A DNA stretch of 64,000 nucleotides from Burkholderia singularis (lineage in GTDB: Bacteria > Pseudomonadota > Gammaproteobacteria > Burkholderiales > Burkholderiaceae), in assembly GCF_900176645.1 (NCBI RefSeq), contig NZ_FXAN01000035.1:1-64000 (forward strand), in the 5' to 3' direction. Every line of letters starts with the position of its first letter. Position 1 is the first letter of the stretch. Positions 1 through 11,625 of the stretch are shown one piece after another. The position numbers were made by a program, and so were the translations under genes. The notes beneath the pieces were generated by a model. That model did not search any database. It was not told the DNA's origin and saw nothing but the letters and a program-made list of their open reading frames with translations.

Positions 1-170
1 ATGAAAGGCGCATCGTCGTGCTCGTGCCGCGCGGCGGCCTCGGCCGCGTCGGCCGGCATCGGACGCGGCATCCTGCGCCGCACCTTCGCTGCCTGCCACG
101 CGTTGTACACCACGACGCCGCCCACCACGACGGCGCCTGCGCCAATCAACCCGAGTGTCAACTCGTCCAT
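1..170 (-). CDS. zipA: Cell division protein ZipA, N-terminal part (runs off the left edge)
   Basis: The first 56 codons of a minus-strand gene are present; the rest lies beyond the left edge. Translation begins MDELTLGLIGAGAVVVGGVV, a short periplasmic start followed by one transmembrane helix, then a basic stretch (KVRRRMPRP) and the start of an Ala/Asp/His-rich linker. This is the ZipA layout, an FtsZ-binding inner membrane anchor of the division ring whose globular domain would be off-window. The ATG at 168-170 has a GGAG about 7 bases upstream. It follows smc in the same direction after 83 bases, the usual smc-zipA order (then ligA) in betaproteobacteria. The C-terminal FtsZ-binding domain cannot be seen. 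Confidence 0.85.
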   Translation of the reverse strand, partial: MDELTLGLIGAGAVVVGGVVVYNAWQAAKVRRRMPRPMPADAAEAAARHEHDDAPF

Positions 171-253
171 GCATGCTCCATCAGCAATTCTTCGTCATGC
201 GGCGCGTGCGAACGCGATCGATGATTCGCGTTGCGCTTTCGCGCGCCCTGTCA

Positions 254-3200
254 TCAACCGTTATTCTGCGCAAACCCGGCAGCCGTTTCCATGTCGACCG
301 CGACAATCCGCGACACGCCCTGCTCCTGCATCGTCACGCCGATCAGCTGCTGCGCCATCTCCATCGCGATCTTGTTGTGCGAGATGAACAGAAACTGCGT
401 CTTGTCCGACATCGCGCGCACCAGGTTCGCGAAGCGCTCGGTGTTCGCGTCGTCGAGCGGCGCGTCGACCTCGTCGAGCAAACAGAACGGCGCGGGATTC
501 AACTGGAACATCGCGAACACCAGCGCGGTCGCGGTCAACGCCTTCTCGCCGCCCGACAGCAGGTGAATCGTCGCGTTTTTCTTGCCGGGCGGCTGCGCCA
601 TCACCTGCACGCCGGCGTCGAGGATCTCGTCGCCCGTCATGATCAGCTTCGCCTGGCCGCCGCCGAACAGACGCGGGAACAGATCGCTGAAATGACGGTT
701 CACTTCGTCGAATGTCGCCTGCAGCAGCGTGCGGGTTTCCTGATCGATCTTGCGGATCGCGTCCTCGAGCGTCTCGATCGCGTTCGTCAAGTCGGCCGAT
801 TGCGCGTCGAGGAACACCTTGCGCTCGCTCGCCGCCGCCAGCTCTTCGAGCGCGGCCATGTTGACCGGGCCAAGCGCGTTGATCGCGTTGTTGAGCCGCG
901 TGACCTCGCCTTGCAGGTACGACGGCTTCATGTCCGGCGTCAGCTTCTGCGCGAGCGCCGCCTCGTCGACCTCGGCCGCCGCGAGTTGCTCGGCGAACTG
1001 CTCGCTCGTCATCCGCGCGGCCTGCTCCTTCAACTGCAATTCGGTGATGCGATCGCGCAACGGCTGCAATGAGCGCTCGGCCACGATGCGCGTCTCGTCG
1101 GCCGCGCGCATCTTCGCGCTCAGATCGTCGAGTTCCGCGCGCGCCGCGCCAAGCGCCGCCTCCTTCTGCACGCGCAACTCGAGCGCATCCTGCAAACCGG
1201 TGTGCGCGGTCTGTTCGTCGATCGTCTCGAGTTCCGCGCGCGCATCGTCGAGCGACGCGGCGACGCGCTCGCTCTGGTCGTGCGCGACCTGGATCGTTCG
1301 CTTCAATTCGTCGATCCGGTTGGCGGACTGGCGCGCGGCAAAGCGAGCATCAGTCGCTGCGCGCTCGAGATCGCGCGCGTGCTGACGCGCGTTGGTCAAT
1401 TCGTCGTCGAGCGCTTCGAACGCGAGCTGGTTGTCTTCGAAGCGTGCCTGCAATTCGGCGAGTTCGGCATCGTGGCGTTCGAAATTCGCTTCCGACTCCG
1501 CCCGCAGCGCGCGCTGCTCTTCGATCTGCGCGCCGATCTCCTCGAGTTCCTCGCGAATTTGCGTGCTGCGCTGCGTGTAGCGCTCGTGCGCCTGCGCGAG
1601 TTTCAGCACGTCGAGTTGCAACGCATGAACGCGCTGCGTCGCGCGCTCGGCCTCGCCGCGCACTTCGGCGAGCGTCTGCGACGCCTGCGTGTGCGCGGCT
1701 TCCGCGCGCACCACCGCGGCTTTCGCCTCGTCGGACAGCAGCGCCTGCGCACGCACCTGGCGCGCCAGATTCTCGATTTCCTGCGCGCGCGCGAGCATCC
1801 CGGCCTGCTCGGAATCCGCCGCGTAAAGCTGCACGCCGGCCCGCGTGACGACATGGCCCGCTTTCACGACGAACGCGCCGCCCGGCGGCAGTTGCGTGCG
1901 CGTGGCGAGCGCCTGCGCGAGATCGTCGGCGACGAACACCGCGCCGAGCCAGTCGTTGAGCACCGCGCGCAGGCCGGCGTCGTCGATGCGCACGAGCGGC
2001 AGCAGCGGACGCAACGCGCCCGGCGCGGCGGGCGGCTCGCCCGCGGGCGGCGGCGCATAGAACGCGAGCTTCGCGGGCGGCGCGTCGTTCGCGAACGCCT
2101 TCACCCAGTCGAGATTGGATACTTCGAGCGCCGCGAGCCGCTCGCGCAGTACCGCCTCGAGCGCGGTTTCCCAGCCGGCCTCGACATGCAGCTTTTTCCA
2201 CAGACGCGGCAACGCGCCCAGTTCGTGCTTGTCGAGCCACGGCTGGATCTTGCCTTCCGTCTGCACGTTCTCCTGCAACTGCTTGAGCGCGGCAAGCCGC
2301 GCCTCGAGCTGGTGAATCTGCGCGCTTTCGGCCTGCACGCGCTCGTGCGCGGCGCGGCGCTCGGCGTCGAGCGTCGGCAGCGCGTCCTGCGCGTCGGCCA
2401 GACGCGCCTGCGCGTCGGCCAGAATTTCTTCGTGCTCGGCGAGCTGCATGCGCAGTTCTTCGAGTTGCGCCTCGTCCGGCGCGTCGAGCCCGCCCGCCTC
2501 CGCCTTCAGGCGCTCGTGCCGCTGCTGGAGCTGCTGGAGCTGCTGATCGGCGTTGCGCTGGTGCGCAGCCTCGAGCTTGAGCGATTGCTCGGTCTGCGCG
2601 ATCCTGCCGCGCTCGTCGTTCAACTGCGCCTGCGCGTCGCGCCAGCGCGTCTCGAGCGCGGGCAGCGCGTCGTGCTTGGCCGCGGCGTCGTCTTCGGCGC
2701 GCGCGGCCTTTTCCTCGGCGATCGCGCGCGCCTCCTCCGCTTCCTCCAGATCGTCCTGCGCCTTTTGCGCCTGCGCGCGCCATTGCTCCTGCTGCGCGAC
2801 GAGCGCCGCGATCTGCGCCTGCACGCGGTTGCGCGATTCGACGATGAACTTGATCTCGGCCTCGAGCCGGCTCACCTCGGCGTTCGCCTCGTACAGCGCG
2901 CCCTGCGCGCCCTGCATCGCGTCGCTCGCCGAATAGTGCGCGACGCGCAGCGTCTCGAGCTGCGCCTCGACCTCGCGCAGCTTGGCGGTCTGCGCATCGA
3001 GTTCGATCTGCGCTTGTCCGATCGCGTGCCGCTGCTTTTGCTGCTCGGCTACCGCCTCGTTCTTGCGCAGCAGCCACAGCAGACGTTGCTTCTCCTCGCC
3101 GTCGGCGACGAGCTCCTTGTACTTCGTCGCCACGACCGCCTGCGCCTCGAGCTTCTCGAGATTGGCGCCCAGCTCGCGGATGATGTCCTCGACGCGCGTC

Positions 3201-3772
3201 AGGTTCTCGCGCGTGTCGTGCAGCCGGTTCTCGGTCTCGCGGCGGCGCTCCTTGTACTTCGACACGCCCGCCGCCTCTTCGAGAAACACGCGCAGTTCCT
3301 CGGGCTTTGCCTCGATGATCCGCGCGATCATCCCCTGCCCGATGATCGCGTAAGCGCGCGGGCCCAGGCCGGTGCCGAGGAAGATGTCCTGGATGTCGCG
3401 ACGCCGCGCGGGCAGATTGTTGATGTAGTAGCTCGACGTGCCGTCGCGCGTGAGCACGCGCTTCACGGCGATCTCGCCGTACTGGCCCCACTGGCCGGCC
3501 GCCCGGCCGTCGGAGTTGTCGAAGATCAGCTCGACGCTCGCGCGGCTGCCGGGCTTGCGCGTGGTCGAGCCGTTGAAGATCACGTCCTGCATCGATTCGC
3601 CGCGCAGCTCGGACGCGCGCGATTCGCCGAGCACCCAGCGCACGGCGTCGATGATGTTGGACTTGCCGCACCCGTTCGGGCCCACCACGCCGACCAATTG
3701 GCCTGGGACCTGGAAGTGCGTGGGATCGACAAAAGATTTGAAGCCAGCGAGTTTGATCGAGCTCAGACGCAC
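254..3772 (-). CDS. smc: Chromosome segregation ATPase Smc
   Basis: About 1172 residues, normal for bacterial SMC. The N-terminal head has Walker A (GPNGCGKSN) near residue 35. Two long coiled-coil arms rich in Ala/Glu/Arg/Gln flank a hinge around the middle. The C-terminal head carries the ABC signature LLSGGEKALT and Walker B CLLDEVDAPLDD. It acts with ScpA/ScpB to condense and individualise sister chromosomes. I place the start at GTG (3770-3772, VRLSSIKLAGFKSF) because homology begins there; the same frame is open upstream to 3838 but that part is not SMC-like. zipA follows 83 bases downstream and may be co-transcribed. Many spurious long frames on the opposite strand arise from its GC-rich coiled-coil codons. 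Confidence 0.97.
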   Translation of the reverse strand: MRLSSIKLAGFKSFVDPTHFQVPGQLVGVVGPNGCGKSNIIDAVRWVLGESRASELRGESMQDVIFNGSTTRKPGSRASVELIFDNSDGRAAGQWGQYGEIAVKRVLTRDGTSSYYINNLPARRRDIQDIFLGTGLGPRAYAIIGQGMIARIIEAKPEELRVFLEEAAGVSKYKERRRETENRLHDTRENLTRVEDIIRELGANLEKLEAQAVVATKYKELVADGEEKQRLLWLLRKNEAVAEQQKQRHAIGQAQIELDAQTAKLREVEAQLETLRVAHYSASDAMQGAQGALYEANAEVSRLEAEIKFIVESRNRVQAQIAALVAQQEQWRAQAQKAQDDLEEAEEARAIAEEKAARAEDDAAAKHDALPALETRWRDAQAQLNDERGRIAQTEQSLKLEAAHQRNADQQLQQLQQRHERLKAEAGGLDAPDEAQLEELRMQLAEHEEILADAQARLADAQDALPTLDAERRAAHERVQAESAQIHQLEARLAALKQLQENVQTEGKIQPWLDKHELGALPRLWKKLHVEAGWETALEAVLRERLAALEVSNLDWVKAFANDAPPAKLAFYAPPPAGEPPAAPGALRPLLPLVRIDDAGLRAVLNDWLGAVFVADDLAQALATRTQLPPGGAFVVKAGHVVTRAGVQLYAADSEQAGMLARAQEIENLARQVRAQALLSDEAKAAVVRAEAAHTQASQTLAEVRGEAERATQRVHALQLDVLKLAQAHERYTQRSTQIREELEEIGAQIEEQRALRAESEANFERHDAELAELQARFEDNQLAFEALDDELTNARQHARDLERAATDARFAARQSANRIDELKRTIQVAHDQSERVAASLDDARAELETIDEQTAHTGLQDALELRVQKEAALGAARAELDDLSAKMRAADETRIVAERSLQPLRDRITELQLKEQAARMTSEQFAEQLAAAEVDEAALAQKLTPDMKPSYLQGEVTRLNNAINALGPVNMAALEELAAASERKVFLDAQSADLTNAIETLEDAIRKIDQETRTLLQATFDEVNRHFSDLFPRLFGGGQAKLIMTGDEILDAGVQVMAQPPGKKNATIHLLSGGEKALTATALVFAMFQLNPAPFCLLDEVDAPLDDANTERFANLVRAMSDKTQFLFISHNKIAMEMAQQLIGVTMQEQGVSRIVAVDMETAAGFAQNNG

Positions 3773-3891
3773 GGCAGTACCGGTGGTAAAGAGTGTGAAA
3801 CGGATTGAAACAGGCGCGGCGCGGCGCGACACGCCCAAGATTCGAAAAACGGGGCCGTGCTGTCAAGCATTCGGCCCCGCGTATGGGGCAA

Positions 3892-4830
3892 TCATACCAT
3901 CGCGCGGGTGCCGTCCCGCGGCTCGCCCGGCTCGTCCCCGGCCGCCCGGGCGCGATGCACGCGGCTCGACAATAGGGTCGCGACGACGATGCAAAGGCCG
4001 CCCGCCCATTCGCGCGCGCTCGGCGCCTCGTTGGCAAAAAGCCACGCCGACAGCGCGGTGATCAAAATCTCGAACAGCATGATGATCGCCGCGCGGTTCG
4101 CCGGCACCCGTGACAGGCCGTATTGAACCAGCATGTTGTTCACCGCCACCGTCACGCCGATGCCGACGACAAGCAGCGCGGCCGCGCCCAGGTGCTGCGC
4201 CGCGGGCAGCGCGGGCACGCCCTCGACGAAAGATGCCGCGATGCCGAGCGCGGCCGCGCCGCCGAACAGCGTCGCCGTGCGCATCTCGGGTTTCATCTGC
4301 GGCAGCTCGCGGCTTGCCTTGACGACGAGCACGTTGCTCATCGCGAAACTCAGTCCGGCCGCCAGCCCCGCCCACTCGGCAAGATTCGACGGCAGCGGCA
4401 TGCCCAGCCGCGGCGACCACAGCATCAGCGCCGCACCGGCGAGCGACAGCGCGGCGAGTGCCGCGCCGGCGGCCGTCAGGCGCTCGCGCAGAATGAAATG
4501 CGCGTAGATCGCGGTCCACGCCGGCGTCAGGTAAAAGAGCAGCATCACGCGCAGCACTTCGCCATGTATCGTGCCCCAGACGAAGCCCAGATTCGTCACG
4601 CCCGCCACGACGGCAAGCGCGGGCAGCAGCCAATGCCAGCGCACCGTCGCGATCGACTTGCGCCGCACGCATAGCACGAACGCGCACGCGACCAAGCTCG
4701 TCGCGGCGCTCGCCGCCGTGCCCGTCACGCCGAGCGACGCCAGCAGCCGCAGCGGATACCAGATCAGGCCCCATACCGACGCGCCGATCAGAATCGCAAG
4801 CGCGGGCCACGCGGCCCGCCGTTCATTCAT
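3892..4830 (-). CDS. EamA/DMT-family inner membrane transporter
   Basis: A 312-residue protein with about ten hydrophobic segments arranged as two five-helix EamA repeats. It begins MNERRAAWPALAILIGASVW and contains typical DMT motifs such as SVWGLIWYPLRLLASLGV and LLFYLTPAWTAIYAHFILRE. Such proteins export amino acids or other small metabolites; the substrate cannot be told from sequence. I chose the ATG at 4828-4830, which has AGGTTGGG about 9-12 bases upstream, over in-frame ATGs at 4851 and 4875 that lack a ribosome-binding site. It lies upstream of smc in the same direction, about 120 bases away, and diverges from dapC. Confidence 0.88.
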   Translation of the reverse strand: MNERRAAWPALAILIGASVWGLIWYPLRLLASLGVTGTAASAATSLVACAFVLCVRRKSIATVRWHWLLPALAVVAGVTNLGFVWGTIHGEVLRVMLLFYLTPAWTAIYAHFILRERLTAAGAALAALSLAGAALMLWSPRLGMPLPSNLAEWAGLAAGLSFAMSNVLVVKASRELPQMKPEMRTATLFGGAAALGIAASFVEGVPALPAAQHLGAAALLVVGIGVTVAVNNMLVQYGLSRVPANRAAIIMLFEILITALSAWLFANEAPSAREWAGGLCIVVATLLSSRVHRARAAGDEPGEPRDGTRAMV

Positions 4831-5252
4831 CTGCAAACCCAACCTCTTCATGCTGTTACGACGACGCGCGGCCATGCACGCGCCGCTGCGTCCTTCTTCC
4901 GTCCTTCAACCGCCGATCGCCATGCGAAACCGCTGCCCGTCACCCGAAACCGCCGCTCGTCGCAAGACGACGCCACGCTATAATCGGAACGCCGCCGCAT
5001 CCCCGGCCCGAGATCGGCAAGTTGATCCAGGTCCGATGCACAGGCCCGATCGCCGCCGGTTCGTCCATGCGGTCCGTCAGGCGCGGTACGTCGGCAGCCG
5101 CCGCGCCGCGATCCACGCGCGATTGCGCGTGCGCCCGGCGGCCTATGCCGCGCTTGCCGGCGGCACCCTTTGCGCAGCGCGCCACCGCGCCACGCCCGTT
5201 TCGCTCAACCCGGCCCATCCGTCGGCCCTACCGGTTTAGTCCGCCCAAGCCC
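4831..5252. other. Intergenic region between divergent EamA and dapC
   Basis: About 420 bases without a convincing gene. It must hold the promoters of both flanking divergent genes. A consensus -10 hexamer TATAAT lies at 4979-4984 reading towards dapC, but the -35 position 17 bases upstream (CTCGTC) is poor. A frame open from 5022 into dapC exists, but its upstream part is Arg/Ala-rich and unlike any aminotransferase N-terminus, so I treat it as leader. Confidence 0.5.
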
Positions 5253-6473
5253 GTGAACCCACGTCTCGACACGCTCCAGCCTTATCCGTTCGAAAAGCTC
5301 CGCGCGCTCCTCGCCGGCATCACGCCGCCCGCGCATCTGCCACCGATCAGCTTCGGCATCGGCGAGCCGAAACATGCGACGCCCGCGCTGATCCGCGAGG
5401 CCGCCGCGGACGCGCTCGACGGGCTCGCCGCGTATCCGGCCACGGCCGGCGCCGACGCGCTGCGCGAGGCGATCGCACGCTGGCTCACGCGCCGCTACGG
5501 GCTTGCCGCGATCGACGCCGCCACGCAAGTGCTGGCCGCGTCGGGCTCGCGCGAGGCGCTGTTCTCGCTCGCGCAGGCGGTGATCGATCCGACTCGCGCA
5601 GCCGGCGGCCGCGAAAAACCGATCGTACTCTGTCCGAATCCGTTCTACCAAATCTACGAAGGCGCGGCGCTCCTCGCGGGCGCCGAGCCGTATTACGTGA
5701 ACAGCGACCCGGCGCGCAATTACGCGCCCGACTATTCGGCCGTGCCCGACGAGGTCTGGGCGCGCACGCAGCTCGTCTACGTCTGCTCGCCCGGCAATCC
5801 GACGGGCGCCGTGCTGACGCTCGACGATTGGCGCGAACTGTTTGCGCTGTCGGAGCGACACGGCTTCGTGATCGCATCCGACGAATGCTATTCGGAGATT
5901 TATTTCGACGAAGCGAAGCCACCGCTCGGCGGCCTGGAGGCCGCGCACCGGCTCGGCCGCGGGTTCGAGCGGCTCGTGATGCTGTCGAGCCTGTCGAAGC
6001 GCTCGAACGTGCCGGGGATGCGCTCCGGCTTCATCGCGGGCGACGCGGCGCTGCTCAAGCGCTTTTTGCTGTATCGCACCTACCATGGCGCGGCGCTGTC
6101 GCCCGTGTGGCAGCGCGCGAGCCTCGCCGCATGGGGCGACGAGGCGCACGTGCGCGAAAACCGCGCGCTCTATGCTCAAAAATTCGCGACGCTCACGCCG
6201 ATGCTCGCCGACGTGATCGACGTGCGCGTGCCCGACGCCGCGTTCTACCTGTGGGCCAACGTCGCGCGCACCGGCCTATCGGATACCGAGTTCGCCCGCC
6301 GCCTGTTCGCCGACTATAATGTGACGGTTCTGCCCGGCTCGTATCTCGCCCGCGATGCACACGGCGCGAATCCCGGCCGCGACTTCATCCGCATCGCGCT
6401 CGTCGCGGGCTCGGCCGAATGCGTCGAAGGCGCGCGGCGCATCGTCGATTTCTGCCGCGGCCTCATGCGTTGA
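5253..6473 (+). CDS. dapC: Succinyldiaminopimelate transaminase DapC
   Basis: A class I/II PLP-dependent aminotransferase of 406 residues. The PLP-lysine motif is LSSLSKRSNVPGMRSG, and the fold-type I landmarks CSPGNPTGAV and SDECYSEIYF are present. DapC makes N-succinyl-LL-2,6-diaminopimelate from the keto acid and glutamate in the succinylase branch of lysine and meso-DAP synthesis. The start is GTG (5253-5255, VNPRLDTLQPYPFEKL), matching family N-termini; the frame is open further upstream but not conserved. Context strongly supports the name: dapD starts 85 bases downstream and dapE follows, so the succinylase branch is clustered. Confidence 0.95.
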   Translation: MNPRLDTLQPYPFEKLRALLAGITPPAHLPPISFGIGEPKHATPALIREAAADALDGLAAYPATAGADALREAIARWLTRRYGLAAIDAATQVLAASGSREALFSLAQAVIDPTRAAGGREKPIVLCPNPFYQIYEGAALLAGAEPYYVNSDPARNYAPDYSAVPDEVWARTQLVYVCSPGNPTGAVLTLDDWRELFALSERHGFVIASDECYSEIYFDEAKPPLGGLEAAHRLGRGFERLVMLSSLSKRSNVPGMRSGFIAGDAALLKRFLLYRTYHGAALSPVWQRASLAAWGDEAHVRENRALYAQKFATLTPMLADVIDVRVPDAAFYLWANVARTGLSDTEFARRLFADYNVTVLPGSYLARDAHGANPGRDFIRIALVAGSAECVEGARRIVDFCRGLMR

Positions 6474-6558
6474 AACCCGGCGGCGCCGAAGCTTTCCCGC
6501 ACGCCTGGCCCTGATGCATCCCGTTTGATTGACCTCCACGTCCAGCATAGCCACGAAC

Positions 6559-7385
<827 letters not shown>

Positions 7386-7386
<1 letters not shown>

Positions 7387-7760
7387 TGGCAGGCGCAGCG
7401 AACACCGCCGTGATCGTCGTCTACGGGATTCCGAACTGCGACACCGTGAAGAAGGCCCGCACGTGGCTCGAATCGCACGGCGTCGCGTTCGCGTTCCACG
7501 ATTTCAAGAAAGCCGGCGTCACCGCGCCGCTCATCAAGAGCTGGCTGAAGGACGTGCCGCTCGATGCGCTCGTCAACCGGCGCGGCACGACGTGGCGCGG
7601 CCTCACCGATGAGCAGAAGGTCGCGGCCGAATCCGAAGTGGGCGCGATCGCGCTGATGATCGACAAGCCTTCCGTGATCAAGCGGCCCGTCGTCGTCGTC
7701 GACGGCCGCGTGAAAACGCTGGGCTTCTCGGCCGACGAGTACGCCGGGCATTTCTCCTGA
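7386..7760 (+). CDS. ArsC/Spx-family thioredoxin-fold protein (YffB-like)
   Basis: A small 124-residue thioredoxin-fold protein. It has the arsenate reductase-family start VYGIPNCDTVKKARTWL with a single N-terminal cysteine, the internal RGTTWRGL segment and the conserved IKRPVVVVDG motif that carries the cis-proline. E. coli yffB, a homologue of unclear role, also sits next to dapE. Despite family names such as arsenate reductase, the dap context gives no reason to expect arsenic resistance, and a glutathione- or thiol-related role is as likely. It starts inside the dapD stop (TGATG) and is followed by a terminator before dapE. Confidence 0.88.
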
Positions 7761-8975
<1,215 letters not shown>

Positions 8976-8988
8976 CCGGGACTGCCTG

Positions 8989-9903
8989 ATGACAACCTCC
9001 CCCACTCCATTTGCAACCGTGCGCGACCTGGTGCGCTACGCGGTATCGCGCTTTAGCGCCGCGAAACTCGCGTTCGGCCACGGTTGCGACAATGCGTATG
9101 ACGAAGCGGTCTACCTCGTGCTGCATACGCTGCACCTGCCGCTCGACACGCTCGAGCCGTTCCTCGACGCACGCCTAGCTCCGGACGAAATCGCCGCGGT
9201 GCTGGCCGTGATCGAACGCCGCGCGACCGAGCGCGTGCCCGCCGCCTACATCACGAACGAAGCGTGGATGCACGGCCATCGTTTCTACGTCGACGAGCGC
9301 GTGATCGTGCCGCGCTCGTTTATCGGCGAGCTGCTCGACGACGGTCTGCAGCCCTATGTCGAGGACCCCGAGCTGGTCGGCTCGGTGCTCGAGCTTTGCA
9401 CGGGCTCCGGGTGCCTCGCGATTCTCGCGGCGCTCGCGTTTGCGAACGCCGAAGTCGATGCGGTCGACCTTTGCGCCGATGCGCTCGATGTCGCCAAAAT
9501 CAACGTCGGCGACTACGGGCTCGACGAGCGCATTGCGCTGTACCACGGCGATCTATACGCACCGCTGCCGGCATCGCGGCAAGAACCCGGACATCGCTAC
9601 GACGTGATCATCACGAATCCGCCTTACGTGAACGCGCAATCGATGTCGGCATTGCCCGACGAATACCGTCACGAGCCGGAAATGGCGCTCGCGGGCGGCA
9701 CGGACGGCATGGACGTCGTGCGCCGCATCGTCGGCGATGCGCGCCGCTGGTTGACCGACGACGGCGTGCTCGTCGTCGAGATCGGCAACGAACGCGCGAA
9801 CGTCGAGGCCGCGTTCGGCGGCCTCGAGTTGATCTGGCTGCCGACGAGCGCGGACGACGACAGCGTGTTCCTGATCCACGCGGCCGACCTGCCCGCCGCC
9901 TGA
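8989..9903 (+). CDS. prmB: Ribosomal protein L3 N5-glutamine methyltransferase PrmB
   Basis: A SAM-dependent class I methyltransferase of 304 residues. The SAM-binding motif is LELCTGSGCLAILAAL and the catalytic glutamine-methylating motif is IITNPPYV, shared with PrmC. The PrmB-specific N-terminal helical domain and the long segment AQSMSALPDEYRHEPEMAL distinguish it from PrmC. The target is a glutamine of ribosomal protein L3. It starts 13 bases after dapE. A 9-bp hairpin (9919-9927 with 9944-9952) lies just after the stop but lacks a U tract. Confidence 0.92.
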   Translation: MTTSPTPFATVRDLVRYAVSRFSAAKLAFGHGCDNAYDEAVYLVLHTLHLPLDTLEPFLDARLAPDEIAAVLAVIERRATERVPAAYITNEAWMHGHRFYVDERVIVPRSFIGELLDDGLQPYVEDPELVGSVLELCTGSGCLAILAALAFANAEVDAVDLCADALDVAKINVGDYGLDERIALYHGDLYAPLPASRQEPGHRYDVIITNPPYVNAQSMSALPDEYRHEPEMALAGGTDGMDVVRRIVGDARRWLTDDGVLVVEIGNERANVEAAFGGLELIWLPTSADDDSVFLIHAADLPAA

Positions 9904-10080
9904 CAGTCGACGCAGGTTTGCCGGGCGACGCATCGGCCCGATCCGCCCGGCAGCCGCCATCGACGCGGCTGATTCCCGCCCACGGGGGGTGGCCGCTCGT
10001 CCGGACGCTCGGTAAGATGCGCGAAGCGGCACGCCGAACCCGGCGGGCCGCACGAACTTCCTCGGATATTCCGTGCGCTC

Positions 10081-11520
10081 ATGCAAATCGACTGGCTCAG
10101 CCTCGGCACTCTGATCGGCGCGGCTCACGTGCTCGGCGTGATCGCCGCCTGTCATGCGATCCTGAACACCCGGACGTCGCAAGGCGCGATCGCGTGGGCA
10201 GTGTCGTTGACGGCGATGCCTTATCTGACGCTGATCCCGTATCTGTTCCTCGGCCGCAGCAAATTTTCCGGCTACGTCGACGCACGCCGTCAGGAAACGG
10301 CGGCGCTGCGCACCCGCACGCATCCGATGCCGTGGGGCGCCGCACATCCGATGCCCGGTCTGCCTCACGATGCGCTCGGTTCCGCGCGCGTGCGCGCGCT
10401 CACCCATCTGGGCGGAATGCCGTTCGTCGCCGGTAACGCGGTGCGCACGCTCGTCAACGGCGAAGCGACGTTTTCCGCGATTCTCGCCGCGATCGAAACC
10501 GCGCGCAGCTATGTACTCGTGCAGTTCTTCATCATCCGCGACGACGCGCTCGGCGCGATGCTACGCGACGCGCTGCTCGCGCGCGCCCGAGCCGGTGTGC
10601 GCTGCTATCTGCTGTACGACAGCATCGGCAGCTTCGACCTGCCGTCGCGCTATGTCGACGCGCTGCGCGACGGCGGCGTGGAAGTCCACCCGTTCGCGAC
10701 CAACAAACAGTTCGTCAACCGGTTCCAGCTCAATTTTCGCAATCACCGGAAAATCGTCGTCGTCGATGGCGAGTGCGCATTCGTCGGCGGTCACAACGTC
10801 GGCACCGAGTATCTCGGCGGCAATCCACGCCTTTCGCCGTGGCGCGATACGCACATTGAAGTGCGCGGCCCCGCCGTTGCGCACATCCAATACGTGTTCG
10901 CCGAAGACTGGCACTGGGCGACGCAGTCGCTGCCGCCGCAAGCGCCGCCGCCCGCACCCGAGCCCGGCGCGCGGATGCATTGCCTCGTCGTGCCGATGGG
11001 CCCCGCCGACAAACAGGAGACGGGCTCGCTGTTCTTTGCGGAGGCGATCAACACGGCGCGCGAACGCATCTGGATCACGACGCCCTATCTCGTGCCCGAC
11101 GAAGCGGTGATTTCCGCACTCAAGCTCGCGGTGATGCGCGGCGTCGACGTGCGGATCCTGATTCCAAGCCGGCGCGACCACTATGTCGTGTTCGAGGCCT
11201 CGAAGCTGTACGCGCGCGATCTGATCGACGCCGGCGTGAAAATCTTCCGCTACCGGCCCGGTTTCCTGCACCAGAAGGTTCTGCTGATCGACCACACGGC
11301 GGCCGCGGTCGGCAGCGCGAATCTCGACAACCGGTCGTTCCGGCTCAATTTCGAAATCATGGTGCTGGTTCTCGACGACGGTTTCGCGGCCGAAGTCGAA
11401 GCGATGCTCGACCGCGACTTCGCGGACGCATTCGAAGTCAGTCTCGACGAATACCGGCGCTCGCCTGCGTGGCGACGCGTCGCGATGCACGTCGCGCGGC
11501 TGTTCGCGCCGATTCTGTAG
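10081..11520 (+). CDS. cls: Cardiolipin synthase (phospholipase D superfamily)
   Basis: A 479-residue inner membrane enzyme with two N-terminal transmembrane helices and two PLD (HKD) motifs: NHRKIVVVDGECAFVGGHN in the middle and HQKVLLIDHTAAAVGSANLD near the C terminus. It condenses phosphatidylglycerol molecules into cardiolipin. The length and two N-terminal helices fit the ClsA type. It is separated from prmB by about 180 bases and is probably transcribed on its own. It converges with the glutathione peroxidase gene. Confidence 0.93.
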   Translation: MQIDWLSLGTLIGAAHVLGVIAACHAILNTRTSQGAIAWAVSLTAMPYLTLIPYLFLGRSKFSGYVDARRQETAALRTRTHPMPWGAAHPMPGLPHDALGSARVRALTHLGGMPFVAGNAVRTLVNGEATFSAILAAIETARSYVLVQFFIIRDDALGAMLRDALLARARAGVRCYLLYDSIGSFDLPSRYVDALRDGGVEVHPFATNKQFVNRFQLNFRNHRKIVVVDGECAFVGGHNVGTEYLGGNPRLSPWRDTHIEVRGPAVAHIQYVFAEDWHWATQSLPPQAPPPAPEPGARMHCLVVPMGPADKQETGSLFFAEAINTARERIWITTPYLVPDEAVISALKLAVMRGVDVRILIPSRRDHYVVFEASKLYARDLIDAGVKIFRYRPGFLHQKVLLIDHTAAAVGSANLDNRSFRLNFEIMVLVLDDGFAAEVEAMLDRDFADAFEVSLDEYRRSPAWRRVAMHVARLFAPIL

Positions 11521-11563
11521 CGACTGAAACACCCGCGCGCGAGCCGGCTGCACGAACCGGCGC

Positions 11564-11592
11564 GCCCGGCACCCCGATGCGCGGGGCCGGGC
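11564..11592. other. GC-rich hairpin between convergent cls and glutathione peroxidase genes
   Basis: An imperfect inverted repeat (GCCCGGC..CCCCG / CGGGG..CCGGGC) lies in the 105-base gap between two convergent genes. There is no U tract on either side, so termination by this hairpin is only a guess. Confidence 0.3.
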
Positions 11593-11625
11593 GTCACAGG
11601 CCGGTGTGTGGCCCGGCGGCCCGCA

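Noticed and set aside
155-3808. Several long open frames on the plus strand across smc (up to 868 codons)
   Set aside because: They mirror the minus-strand smc coding frame, are rich in Arg/Leu/Glu from complementary GC-rich codons, have no ribosome-binding sites and no domain; smc explains the stretch.
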